In this document: positions 23,038-30,745 of the stretch, in pieces
How the letters are laid out: each line of letters opens with the position of its first letter
Position numbering within the stretch: position 1 is the stretch's first letter
From: Bacillus pseudomycoides DSM 12442
GTDB lineage: Bacteria; Bacillota; Bacilli; Bacillales; Bacillaceae_G
Direction of reading: 5' to 3'
NCBI RefSeq assembly: GCF_000161455.1
Contig: NZ_CM000745.1
Span: forward strand, 2,187,954-2,218,698
Length of the DNA: 30,745 nucleotides
Made by a program: the position numbers and the translations under genes
Notes under the pieces: generated by a model
What the model was told of the DNA's origin: nothing
Databases searched by the model: none
What the model saw: only the letters and a program-made list of their open reading frames with translations

Positions 23038-24481
23038 TTTTTTGTTGTTTTAGGGAGTTTAGCAATACGTTATGAAATCTTTTTAATCCAATCAACATGT
23101 CTTTTTCATTTAACATAGAATAACTAATTCGTAAATAGTTATATTTTGATTCATGATTCAAAAAACAAGCCGTTCCTGGTAGAAAAGAAACGTTCGCTTC
23201 ATTCGCTTTTTTAAGTAACATAAAAGCATTGATTGAATCTGGAAGTGTAATCCATAAATTAAAACCACCTAGAGGTTTTTGAAAATGAATTTCCCCTGTT
23301 AGAGAAGTTAATATTTCTAGTGTTGTATCGCGTCTTAGTTGTAATGCGGTGCGTAATTTTTCTAAAAGATTTTTCATTCTTTCTGCTCGTAAAAATGGAA
23401 GAAGTGCCTTTTGTGTTAGTAACGGACTTCCTATATCCATCGAAGCTTTCACAGCATATAACCATTCAAAAATAGGTCCTTCTACAGCTAATGCTGCAAT
23501 ACGAAGGCCTGGCGCTAATGTTTTACTGAATCCTTTTAAATATATAACGTGACCATTTGTATCAAAGGTTTTAAGTGGAGGTGGAATTATAACTTCATCA
23601 AAATATATTTCCCCAAAAGAATCATCTTCAATTATAAAAAAATGATACAGTTCTGCTAGTTCTACAAGTTCATTTCTCCTTTGGCTACTCATTATAGTAC
23701 CTGTAGGGTTTTGAAAAGTAGGATTCACATATACTAAAACGGGTCTCTGTTTTTGACAAACTTCATCGATTAAATCAGAGCGAATTCCTTGTTCATCAAG
23801 CTCAATTGGTATGATTTTAACCCCTTTGTTTATAAATACATCAATTGCTGCACCGTAGCACGGGCTCTCTATTATAACTGTATCACCTGGTTGTAACAAT
23901 GTTTGAGCGATTAAATCAATTCCTTGCTGGGCGCCACTTGTAATTAATAAATTAGAAGGATCTACAGCTAGTCTTTGATAATCTTTTAAGTATCTTGCAA
24001 TTTCTATTCGAAGCTCTTCATCTCCTTGAACTGGTCCATAAGTTGCTAATATCATTTGATCTTTGTCTATTATTTTTTGCATTTCATCCGAAAGAAATGG
24101 ATTAGGTAAAAGACGAGGATAAAGAATGGCCTGTGAAAAATCATAATATTTCCTATGTTGATTCATTACATATTGAGATCGCATGACATTGATTGATTTC
24201 GTATGTTGCCAATCATACGGCGTAGGCTGATGCTTCCGATGTTCATGTTTATGTATATACACACCTTTTCCTTGTTTAATTTGTACATAACCTTTTGTTT
24301 CCAGCTGTTTATAGGCTTTACGAACGGTTAATATACTTATTTTCAAATCATCTGCTATAGTACGTAAAGAAGGTAAGGAATCACCATGTAATAACATTCC
24401 ACTTTGAATCCGCTCAACAACTTGCATATAAATTTGTTGATAGAATGGTATATTAGACTCTTTGCGTAGTACAATTTTCAT
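23015..24481 (-). CDS. MocR-family regulator (GntR HTH plus aminotransferase domain), second copy
   Basis: Regulator of 488 residues. The GntR winged helix (about 5-78) starts ESNIPFYQQIYMQVVERIQS with LPSLRTIADDLKISILTVRK. The aminotransferase domain from about 110 has intact PLP motifs: PTFQNPTG near 254-261, IIEDDSFGEIYFDE near 284, and Lys320 in LKGFSKTLAPGLRIAA. It is the canonical MocR layout, unlike the copy at 17212 whose QNPTG motif is changed. It is divergent from an EamA transporter gene and likely controls it. The ATG at 24481 has AGGTGAG upstream; the frame is open further without a good site. Confidence 0.92.
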   Translation of the reverse strand: MKIVLRKESNIPFYQQIYMQVVERIQSGMLLHGDSLPSLRTIADDLKISILTVRKAYKQLETKGYVQIKQGKGVYIHKHEHRKHQPTPYDWQHTKSINVMRSQYVMNQHRKYYDFSQAILYPRLLPNPFLSDEMQKIIDKDQMILATYGPVQGDEELRIEIARYLKDYQRLAVDPSNLLITSGAQQGIDLIAQTLLQPGDTVIIESPCYGAAIDVFINKGVKIIPIELDEQGIRSDLIDEVCQKQRPVLVYVNPTFQNPTGTIMSSQRRNELVELAELYHFFIIEDDSFGEIYFDEVIIPPPLKTFDTNGHVIYLKGFSKTLAPGLRIAALAVEGPIFEWLYAVKASMDIGSPLLTQKALLPFLRAERMKNLLEKLRTALQLRRDTTLEILTSLTGEIHFQKPLGGFNLWITLPDSINAFMLLKKANEANVSFLPGTACFLNHESKYNYLRISYSMLNEKDMLIGLKRFHNVLLNSLKQQKIVNISPY

Positions 24482-24553
24482 GATCTCACCTGAGTTTCTT
24501 TTTAATTTAATTAAATCTAAAAACATATGTAGGAGCAACTATAGATTTATCCA

Positions 24554-24590
24554 ACTGTTATATACGTTGATATACTGTTATACACTGTTT
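24554..24590 (+). promoter_or_regulatory. Direct-repeat operator between MocR and EamA genes
   Basis: ACTGTTATA at 24554 and again at 24574 (20 bases apart), with ACTGTTT at 24584 (10 bases further). Helical-phase direct repeats are typical of MocR binding sites. TATACT at 24595-24600 could be the -10 of the transporter gene. The sequence differs from the TGTACCGGTACA operator of the first pair, so the two regulators probably have separate targets. Confidence 0.5.
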
Positions 24591-24629
24591 CCTCTATACT
24601 CATCTTAAAAAACAAAAGGAGGAAACATA

Positions 24630-25547
24630 ATGGTCATTTTTAATTATATTTTAATTTGTATGATTTTCGGCACAACATTTTTAACGATAAAAATTGGGAT
24701 TGAAGCGGGGGCACCACCATTATTCTCGGCGGGAATCCGTTTCTTTTTAGCAGGTGTTATTCTAATCATCATATTTACCTTAAAACGGAAAGGTATTATA
24801 CCATACCTACTTTCAAAACGAATTATATATGTTGGTTTTTGTTTAACCTTTATGACATTTGCAACATTATATTGGGCTGAACAGTATATTTCTTCGGGTT
24901 TAGCAGCTGTTCTTTCTGCAACAGGGCCAATGATGATTTTGTTATTACAATCGAAGAGAAATAAAACAAAACTACAACGGGAGCAATTTCTCGCTCTAAT
25001 CATAGCGCTTATTGGAGTTGTTTGTATCTCCTTACCAGGGATGCACCAACAACTCACTTTTATATGGAGTATCGCTTGCCTTGTCATATTAGTCGGCGAA
25101 TTATTTTATGGCATAGGTTCCATCCATTCAAAAGAAATACTTTCAGATCTGCCAAAAGTATCGCCGTTTCTCATTAACGGAATCCAAATGTTTTACGGTG
25201 GACTTTTTCTTCTGATTAGTTCTATTTTTATAGAACAGCCAAATCTCGATATATTAACATCTTGGAGTGTACAATGGCCCATTCTATATCTTATCTTTGT
25301 AGGGTCAATTGGTGGGCATGGTTTATATTATTGGCTCTTGTCAAAGACCAATCCAGTATTCCCATCAACTTGGCTGTATGTATCTCCATTAATTGCTGTT
25401 ATTACAGGATACGTATTTTTAGGAGAACCAATTAATCCAGTAATGGGAATCGGAGCGTGTCTCATCTTGATGGGTGTATTTTTAGCAAATCGCTCTACAC
25501 TTGGAGTGTACTTTAAACAGGGGAGATTATTGAAAAAAGAAATGTAA
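24630..25547 (+). CDS. EamA/DMT family transporter, second copy
   Basis: Integral membrane transporter of 305 residues with ten hydrophobic helices. The typical opening ICMIFGTTFLTIKIGIEAGA is followed by PPLFSAGIRFFLAGVIL. The first repeat ends YWAEQYISSGLAAVLSATGP and the second has LYYWLLSKTNPVFPSTWLYV and VFLGEPINPVMGIG, both EamA hallmarks. It probably exports an amino acid or other small metabolite under control of the divergent MocR regulator. AAAGGAGGAAAC precedes the ATG. It shares only family-level resemblance with the transporter at 16148. Confidence 0.92.
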   Translation: MVIFNYILICMIFGTTFLTIKIGIEAGAPPLFSAGIRFFLAGVILIIIFTLKRKGIIPYLLSKRIIYVGFCLTFMTFATLYWAEQYISSGLAAVLSATGPMMILLLQSKRNKTKLQREQFLALIIALIGVVCISLPGMHQQLTFIWSIACLVILVGELFYGIGSIHSKEILSDLPKVSPFLINGIQMFYGGLFLLISSIFIEQPNLDILTSWSVQWPILYLIFVGSIGGHGLYYWLLSKTNPVFPSTWLYVSPLIAVITGYVFLGEPINPVMGIGACLILMGVFLANRSTLGVYFKQGRLLKKEM

Positions 25548-25668
25548 CATGATTGTATTTCAGTTGTGAAATAGAAGAATAAAATAGTGTGTTTATGACA
25601 ATGGAATTGATATGTAATTAAATGTTTTTTTATATGTATACTGTTGTTTTTCAAAGTTACATAAATAA

Positions 25669-25699
25669 AAACCCTCTCATATAGAAAACGAGAGGGTTT
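25669..25699. terminator. Bidirectional terminator between EamA and secY2
   Basis: 10-bp GC-containing inverted repeat AAACCCTCTC / GAGAGGGTTT with an 11-nt loop; the minus strand continues with TTTTTATTT, ending the secY transcript, which stops at 25728. Confidence 0.85.
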
Positions 25700-25727
25700 C
25701 ATTATGCCTAATTTGTATGTAAAAATA

Positions 25728-27032
25728 TTAGTTTACTTTCTTTATAAACCCTTTATAGTGACGCTTCACAAGCTGGCTTTCTAGTGTCTTCATTGTTTCT
25801 AACGCTACCCCTACAATGATGAGTAAACTTGTACCACCAATTTGAGCAGAAGGTGGTAAAGTAGCCACTTTCGTAAATACAATTGGTAAAATTGAAATAG
25901 CACCTAAGAAAATTGCACCAATAAACGTTAAGCGATACAAAATTTTTGTTACATATTGCTCTGTCGATTTCCCTGGTCGAATACCTGGAACGTAGCCATT
26001 TTGCTTTTTCAAGTTTTCGGCCATTTGTTCAGGATTTACTTGAACAAATGCATAGAAGTATGTGAAAGCAATAATGAGTCCAACGTAAAGGATCATTCCA
26101 ACTGGATGTGTAAAGTCCAGATTTGTACTTAACCATTTAGACATATCAGAGTTAGGGAATAACTGCGCAATGGTCCGTGGTGTCATTAGAAATGCAGAAG
26201 CAAAAATAACAGGAATTACACCCGCACTGTTTACTTTAAGCGGTAAATGTGTATTTTTTGCCCCTTGATATTGATTATTCCCTGAAACAGCTTTTGCATA
26301 TTGAATAGGTATTTTACGAATTGCCTGTTGGATGTAAATAACACCAACAACGATCGCTAAAATAATGAGTCCAATCAATACTACTTTTACAATATGCATA
26401 AAGAGTTGATCTCCAGCATTTTGGAATTGTTGTAAATAAATTTGATTTACGACATTTGGAATCGCTGCAACAAGTCCTGCAAAGATAAGCATTGAAATTC
26501 CGTTACCTACGCCGTTTGCAGTAATTTGTTCACCTAACCAAAGTAAAAATGCAGTACCGGCAGTTAGCACTGTAGCGATAAATAAATACGTAGTCCATCC
26601 TGGATTAGAAATTAGTTGCCCGCCTGCTATATTGTTAAAGCCAATAGACATTCCAATGGCTTGAATAAATGCGAGAATGATTGTAAAGTATCGGGTAAAC
26701 TGAGCTGATTTTTTACGGCCCATTTCCCCTTGCTTTGCCCACTCTGTAAATTTAGGTACAACATCCATCTGTAACAACTGTACAATAATGGAGGCTGTAA
26801 TATATGGTGTGATACCTACAGCAAAGATTGAGAAGTGTTGTAAGGCTCCTCCGCCAAATACATTAAGCATACCTAAAACATTGGCTTGATCTTGTACTTT
26901 TAATACCTCTGCGTTAGTATGAGGAACTGGTATAAACGTGCCAATTCGAAAAACAATTAACATCGCAAGTGTAAAAAAGATTTTCCTTCTTATCTCAGCT
27001 ACTCTCATAAAGTTTGAAATCGTACGAAACAT
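25728..27032 (-). CDS. secY2: Preprotein translocase subunit SecY (accessory copy)
   Basis: Protein of 434 residues, full length for SecY, the channel of the Sec translocon in the plasma membrane. Ten membrane helices are recognisable. The start FRTISNFMRVAEIRRKIFFT with GTFIPVPHTN is typical. The plug/TM2 region GGALQHFSIFAVGITPYITA is present, then FIQAIGMSIGF and the cytoplasmic loop TYFYAFVQVNPEQMAENLKK with NGYVPGIRPG. Neighbours are not ribosomal protein genes, so this is most likely the second, accessory SecY known in the B. cereus group rather than the housekeeping copy; the symbol rests on that context. No secA2 is in the window. CAGGAGGCGAC precedes the ATG. Confidence 0.9.
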   Translation of the reverse strand: MFRTISNFMRVAEIRRKIFFTLAMLIVFRIGTFIPVPHTNAEVLKVQDQANVLGMLNVFGGGALQHFSIFAVGITPYITASIIVQLLQMDVVPKFTEWAKQGEMGRKKSAQFTRYFTIILAFIQAIGMSIGFNNIAGGQLISNPGWTTYLFIATVLTAGTAFLLWLGEQITANGVGNGISMLIFAGLVAAIPNVVNQIYLQQFQNAGDQLFMHIVKVVLIGLIILAIVVGVIYIQQAIRKIPIQYAKAVSGNNQYQGAKNTHLPLKVNSAGVIPVIFASAFLMTPRTIAQLFPNSDMSKWLSTNLDFTHPVGMILYVGLIIAFTYFYAFVQVNPEQMAENLKKQNGYVPGIRPGKSTEQYVTKILYRLTFIGAIFLGAISILPIVFTKVATLPPSAQIGGTSLLIIVGVALETMKTLESQLVKRHYKGFIKKVN

Positions 27033-27333
27033 CGTGTCGCCTCCTGTATTTTTTAGCAGTTATCTAAAAAGAAAACTGTTTTTTTATATCCTGATGAACG
27101 AACTACAAGCCTCCTTCCGTGTAGAATTCATTTGACAAATGGATTTTCATACATTTTGTAGTGTTGTTATGGATATAAAAAATACAAACGTTTTTATAAG
27201 CGATAGATTTATTTTCGTAATCATTCAATAACCATAATATAACTAATAAATAAAAAAATGTACATAGATACGCATGAAAAATGAATGAAAAGGGTAATTC
27301 TTTACATTGTTATATGAAGAGTTGATTACATAA

Positions 27334-27510
27334 GTTTGTAATTGTTATCTATGTATAAGTAGAGAATTATCTACAATTGATAGCAGTCAAGTTGTGGCTG
27401 TAGCGTGGGATTAAGTGTTAATAGGAAGTGTGTTTACTCCAAGTGATATTCATACACCTTTATGGTTATGGAATCAATATTTCCGGACCTTGTTGTTCAA
27501 AACACATTAA
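27334..27510 (+). pseudogene. Decayed gene end with in-frame stop
   Basis: A plus-strand frame reads RELSTIDSSQVVAVAWD, a TAA, then VLIGSVFTPSDIHTPLWLW and NQYFRTLLFKTH before a second TAA. The text on both sides of the internal stop looks like one protein, and GAT-TAA could derive from a sense codon by one change. A hairpin terminator follows ten bases later, so this is the expected end of a transcript. No start region is recognisable and I cannot name the family. Confidence 0.45.
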
Positions 27511-27519
27511 AATAAAATG

Positions 27520-27566
27520 AAAAGAAGTAGATGCTGGTGTTTCAAACATCGGTATCTACTTCTTTT
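27520..27566 (+). terminator. Terminator hairpin
   Basis: Long imperfect inverted repeat AAAAGAAGTAGATGC / GTATCTACTTCTTTT extended inward by TGGTGTTT / AAACATCG (with G-T pairs), followed by TATT. It ends the decayed gene upstream and insulates the N-acetyltransferase promoter. Confidence 0.75.
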
Positions 27567-27581
27567 TATTAAAAATCAGGA

Positions 27582-27654
27582 ATTTTGTACCGGTACAGTT
27601 ATTGTAAATGAACATTGTTGATGCTCTTCATAGCTTTTAAAATTAGCATATAAT
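27582..27654 (+). promoter_or_regulatory. Operator-promoter of the arylamine N-acetyltransferase gene
   Basis: 19-mer ATTTTGTACCGGTACAGTT (27582-27600) with palindrome TGTACCGGTACA (27586-27597), then 11 nt, ACATTGT (27612-27618), 8 nt, TTCATA as possible -35, 16 nt, and TATAAT (27649-27654). The layout matches that of the EamA/M3-peptidase operon at 17193-17121 position for position. Confidence 0.65.
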
Positions 27655-27687
27655 ACATTCACTCTAAATATTGAAGGGGTGCTTTAT

Positions 27688-28479
27688 ATGACAGAGTTAC
27701 AAGATCAGTTTTTTGCAAGGTTAAACCTAAAGAAACAACAGACTGTGAGATTTGAGGACTTGAACAAAATAATTAGCGCAATTGCGTATGAAATTCCGTT
27801 TGAGAATTTAGATATCGTAACAGGTAATACGAAAGAAATTTCTAAAGAGAATTTACAAAAGAAAATACTAATGAGTTCACGAGGTGGGCTTTGCTATGAA
27901 ATGAATTCTATTCTATATTACTTATTAAAAGATTGTGGATTCGATGTGAAGTTAGCATTAGGCACAGTTTATAAAAGTGATTTAAATGTATGGGCTCTTG
28001 AAGAAAGCCATATTACAATCATTTTAAATTATGATTCAGTATCGTATTTAGCTGATGTAGGAATTGCTTCACTTGTACCTCTCACACTTGTACCGTTTAC
28101 TGGTGAGACTGTTACTTCAAAAAATGGCGAATATCGTGTTAGGAGAAAAGATACAGATAAAGGAACTTATATTTTAGAAAGACGAGACACTCATTCGTGG
28201 CATGACCCACATGAAAAGATAGAATGGAAAGTATGTCATGCTTTTCGTACGGATCCTATTGATGAAACAACTTTAAATGAAGTTCAAAGAAAAGTCATAG
28301 AAGATGAGAATTCTAGTTTTAATAAAGGGCCGATTGCAGTAAAACTTACGCATTCTGGATATGTCTCTTTGACGAAAGATAGTTTGACTCAAGTAATGAA
28401 TGGCCAAAAAAGGAAAAGTGTAATTACAGAGAATCACTATAAGAAGCTCTTACATGATATATTTAACATTGAAATGTAA
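27688..28479 (+). CDS. nat: Arylamine N-acetyltransferase
   Basis: Cytoplasmic enzyme of 263 residues that transfers acetyl from acetyl-CoA to arylamines, hydrazines and similar compounds. The catalytic triad is complete: Cys69 in SSRGGLCYEMN, His108 in EESHITIIL and Asp123 in YLADVG, at the positions usual for the family, which also supports ATG 27688 over GTG 27679. PFENLDI near 38-44 is the N-terminal signature. AAGGGG lies eight bases before the ATG. The promoter carries the TGTACCGGTACA operator shared with the EamA/M3-peptidase operon, suggesting induction by the same MocR regulator (inference). The physiological substrate is unknown. Confidence 0.93.
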   Translation: MTELQDQFFARLNLKKQQTVRFEDLNKIISAIAYEIPFENLDIVTGNTKEISKENLQKKILMSSRGGLCYEMNSILYYLLKDCGFDVKLALGTVYKSDLNVWALEESHITIILNYDSVSYLADVGIASLVPLTLVPFTGETVTSKNGEYRVRRKDTDKGTYILERRDTHSWHDPHEKIEWKVCHAFRTDPIDETTLNEVQRKVIEDENSSFNKGPIAVKLTHSGYVSLTKDSLTQVMNGQKRKSVITENHYKKLLHDIFNIEM

Positions 28480-28630
28480 ACCTTACCTTTGCATTCAAAA
28501 TAGAAATAGTATGATCCTTAATGTAAAAGCGTCATGGTAAATAAATGGTTTGGTTTGCACAGCAAGGTCATTCTCTTTTATGGTAATATAGGTACGATAA
28601 AAGTAACAATGAATAAAAAAGGAGTCTACT

Positions 28631-29281
28631 ATGTCCGTTATCGATAAATTGAACCTTAGTAAATATAGTAATATGGCAGTGATTAATCAACCAAGCGATT
28701 ATGCCCTTTTTACTGAACACGCAATTAAGTTATCTAAAGATCATGATGCTATTTTCATTTTTGTAGAAACAATTGATGAGATGGTGAAGTACACGCAACT
28801 TATTATTAATAAGCAAATATTACTCGAAAAAGGTTATTTATTTTTTGCTTATCCCAAAAAAGGTAACACTCGTTATGAAACTTTTATTCACAGAGATGAA
28901 ATATTCCCAGCAATGAACGTTGGAGAAGATGGATATGTAGGCAATAGTGATATTAAGTTCGCACGGATGGTAAGTATGGATGATGTCTTTACTGTCGTTG
29001 GTTTGAAATGCGAAAAAAAGAAAGTTAAAAAGACATCTGCTGCCAGTCAATGTGTTTCTGATTATGTAGAGAATATTAAAGATGTAGAAGTATTATTAGC
29101 TAAACACCCAAATGAACTTCAGTTTTATCAAAGTTTAACACCAGGCTATCAAAAAGATTGGGCACGCCACATATTCTTAGCAAAACAGCAACAGACACGT
29201 GAAAAGCGTGCGCAGCAAATGGTTGAAATCCTTTCACAAGGTTATAAATCAATTGATTTATTCCGCAGAAAGAAGAAATAA
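28631..29281 (+). CDS. DUF3052-like plus YdeI/OmdA C-terminal domain protein
   Basis: Cytoplasmic protein of 216 residues with two parts. The N-terminal 130 residues (KYSNMAVINQPSDYALF, IFIFVETIDEMVKYTQLI, YLFFAYPKKGN, VSMDDVFTVVGLKCEKKK) follow the pattern of DUF3052-type domains. The C-terminal 65 residues (EVLLAKHPNELQFYQSLTPG, then WARHIFLAKQQQTREKRAQQ and MVEILSQG) match the YdeI / OmpD-associated (OmdA) helical domain with its A-K-x-x-x-T-R-x-x-R signature. YdeI homologues are linked to antimicrobial-peptide or bacteriocin protection, but mechanism is unclear. AAAAGGAG precedes the ATG. The domain boundary is my estimate. Confidence 0.78.
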   Translation: MSVIDKLNLSKYSNMAVINQPSDYALFTEHAIKLSKDHDAIFIFVETIDEMVKYTQLIINKQILLEKGYLFFAYPKKGNTRYETFIHRDEIFPAMNVGEDGYVGNSDIKFARMVSMDDVFTVVGLKCEKKKVKKTSAASQCVSDYVENIKDVEVLLAKHPNELQFYQSLTPGYQKDWARHIFLAKQQQTREKRAQQMVEILSQGYKSIDLFRRKKK

Positions 29282-29372
29282 AGAAGATTTAATAGTAAAA
29301 CTAGGATATTCAAAAAGAGTGGAATTTTTTTAAAGTGTAGTTATAGGTACCGTAAGTCTAATTTTAAGATGT

Positions 29373-29407
29373 AAAACATATTCTTGATCTCATCAAGAAT
29401 ATGTTTT
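29373..29407 (+). terminator. Terminator after YdeI-like gene
   Basis: Perfect 15-bp inverted repeat AAAACATATTCTTGA / TCAAGAATATGTTTT with a TCTCA loop, followed by TTTA. The rest of the roughly 325-base gap to the next gene shows nothing else I can support. Confidence 0.85.
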
Positions 29408-29607
29408 TTTATGAACTTCCGTTTTCGATATCAAAATACATAATGATGACACAATTAATAGAAGAGAAAAGTTGAAAAAACATCTCCTTCAAGTATACTG
29501 AATATGATTCAGAATTTATGAGAGTGGCTTTTTACAGCACATAAAATGTGTAGAGCTCTCGTGCAGTAAATAGAATATAAAAGAATGAATAAGAAAAGGT
29601 GTTTGAA

Positions 29608-30723
29608 ATGAAATCGTATATTGTAGTTGGAGCTGGAATTTTAGGGGCGTCTACTGCTTATCATCTCGCTAAAGAGGGAGCTCGTGTTACTTTGGTTGAT
29701 CGCCAGGATTTAGGACAAGCAACGGATGCAGCAGCAGGAATTGTATGTCCATGGCTTTCACAACGGCGTAACAAAGCTTGGTATAAAATCGCGAAAGGTG
29801 GAGCGAGATATTACGCTTCTTTAATCCAGCAATTAGAAGAAGATGGTGAAATAGATACAGGTTATAATCGAGTAGGTGCTATTAGCTTACATACAGATGA
29901 TAAAAAGTTAGATCAAATGGAGGAGCGAGCATATAAACGACGTGAGGATGCTCCTGAAATTGGCGAAATCACTCGTCTATCACCAGAGGAAACAAAAAAA
30001 TTATTCCCGCCGTTATCGGAAGAATATGGAGCTGTGCATATAAGCGGTGCTGCTCGGGTAAATGGACGAGCACTTCGTCAATCTCTTGTAAATGCTGCGA
30101 AAAAACATGGTGCTACCTTTATAAAGGGAGATGCTGTTTTAATTCATGAAAACAATTATGTTAAAGGTGTTCATGTAAATGGTGAAACAGTAACGGCAGA
30201 TCAAGTAATTGTTACCGCAGGAGCATGGGCAAATGAGTTGTTAAAACCTCTTGGTGTTAACTTTCTTGTGACCTTCCAAAAAGCACAAATTGTTCATTTA
30301 CATATGCCGAATACGAATACTGAAAATTGGCCAGTTGTTATGCCGCCAAACGATCAATATATTTTAACTTTTGAAGATGGCCGTGTAGTTGTAGGTGCAA
30401 CACATGAAAATGATACTGGTCTTGATTATCGTGTTACAGCTGGTGGTTTGCATGAAGTATTTGATAAAGCATTGTCTGTGGCACCAGGGTTAGAAAATAG
30501 TACGATGCTGGAAACAAGAGTTGGTTTTAGACCATTTACACCAGGTTTTCTTCCAGTCATTGGTCCGTTACCTAATTTTAAAGGTATACTAGTTGCGAAC
30601 GGCCTAGGTGCTTCTGGATTAACAGCAGGTCCATACTTAGGTTCAGAACTTGCAAAACTTGCTCTTGACCAACCGATAGAATTGGATTTAAGTCATTATG
30701 ATGTAGCTGGTGCACTTGAATAG
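29608..30723 (+). CDS. FAD-dependent oxidoreductase (DAO/DadA family)
   Basis: Flavoprotein of 371 residues of the D-amino acid oxidase / glycine oxidase superfamily, oxidising amines or amino acids. The FAD Rossmann loop is GAGILGASTAYHLA near 8-21 with VTLVDRQDLGQATDAAAGI after it (acidic Asp at the end of strand two, then the A-A-G-I loop). VIVTAGAWANELLKPLG is the second FAD contact. TRVGFRPFTPGFLPVIGPLP and VANGLGASGLTAGPYLG near the C-terminus are the family's final FAD-binding motif. ATG 29608 is used, with AAAAGGTG six bases upstream; GTG 29599 would add three residues. The substrate is unknown. Confidence 0.9.
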   Translation: MKSYIVVGAGILGASTAYHLAKEGARVTLVDRQDLGQATDAAAGIVCPWLSQRRNKAWYKIAKGGARYYASLIQQLEEDGEIDTGYNRVGAISLHTDDKKLDQMEERAYKRREDAPEIGEITRLSPEETKKLFPPLSEEYGAVHISGAARVNGRALRQSLVNAAKKHGATFIKGDAVLIHENNYVKGVHVNGETVTADQVIVTAGAWANELLKPLGVNFLVTFQKAQIVHLHMPNTNTENWPVVMPPNDQYILTFEDGRVVVGATHENDTGLDYRVTAGGLHEVFDKALSVAPGLENSTMLETRVGFRPFTPGFLPVIGPLPNFKGILVANGLGASGLTAGPYLGSELAKLALDQPIELDLSHYDVAGALE

Positions 30724-30745
30724 TGATTAGATCTAGAAACAAAAA

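Noticed and set aside
25328..25702. Minus-strand ORF antisense to the second EamA gene
   Set aside because: It overlaps the transporter and the bidirectional terminator and has no family features.

Overview
The window looks like chromosomal DNA of the Bacillus cereus group (low-GC Firmicute). The basis is an AT-rich sequence, AGGAGG-type ribosome binding sites with frequent GTG/TTG starts, and a typical accessory gene mix: GNAT acetyltransferases, DinB proteins, MocR regulators beside EamA transporters, a GerPA/GerPF-family spore protein, an arylamine N-acetyltransferase and a stand-alone SecY. No tRNA, rRNA, CRISPR array, insertion sequence or prophage module was seen. Species assignment is inference.

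Layout. 1-4500: an ArsR-type regulator divergent from a flavin reductase-like protein, then GNAT, DinB, a P-loop kinase and a family 2 glycosyltransferase. 4550-8130: minus-strand genes for a membrane-anchored D-Ala-D-Ala carboxypeptidase homologue with an altered third motif and a VanR/VanS-like two-component pair, separated by two decayed genes. 8300-12570: a decayed gene, a nucleoside phosphorylase-family protein, an NAD(P)-binding protein, a tandem-GNAT protein, an SRPBCC protein and another GNAT. 13150-13960: a secreted protein built of nine 20-residue cell-wall-binding repeats. 14445-19843: an M3 peptidase and EamA transporter operon divergent from a MocR regulator, followed by a small lipoprotein-like protein and an SDR. 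20050-21300: a convergent pair of probable spore genes with sigma-K-like promoters, then a CHRD protein. 21460-23014: a 33-residue membrane microprotein, a PAP2 phosphatase, a 49-residue ORF and a DUF421 protein. 23015-25547: a second MocR and EamA divergent pair. 25728-30723: SecY2, a decayed gene, arylamine N-acetyltransferase, a DUF3052/YdeI-like protein and a FAD-dependent oxidoreductase.

Most interesting signal. A 19-bp sequence containing the palindrome TGTACCGGTACA occurs twice, 10 kb apart. One copy is upstream of the EamA/M3-peptidase operon beside the first MocR gene; the other is upstream of the arylamine N-acetyltransferase. Both lie in the same orientation relative to the target gene. 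Both are followed, at identical offsets, by an ACATTGT box, a TTCA element in the -35 region and a TATAnT -10 exactly 48 nt beyond the 19-mer. This suggests an undescribed MocR-controlled regulon joining an exporter, a peptidase and an N-acetyltransferase, possibly for handling an amine- or peptide-type compound. The function is inference.

At least five short decayed gene remnants are detectable as stop- or frameshift-broken reading frames. Several end at strong terminator hairpins.
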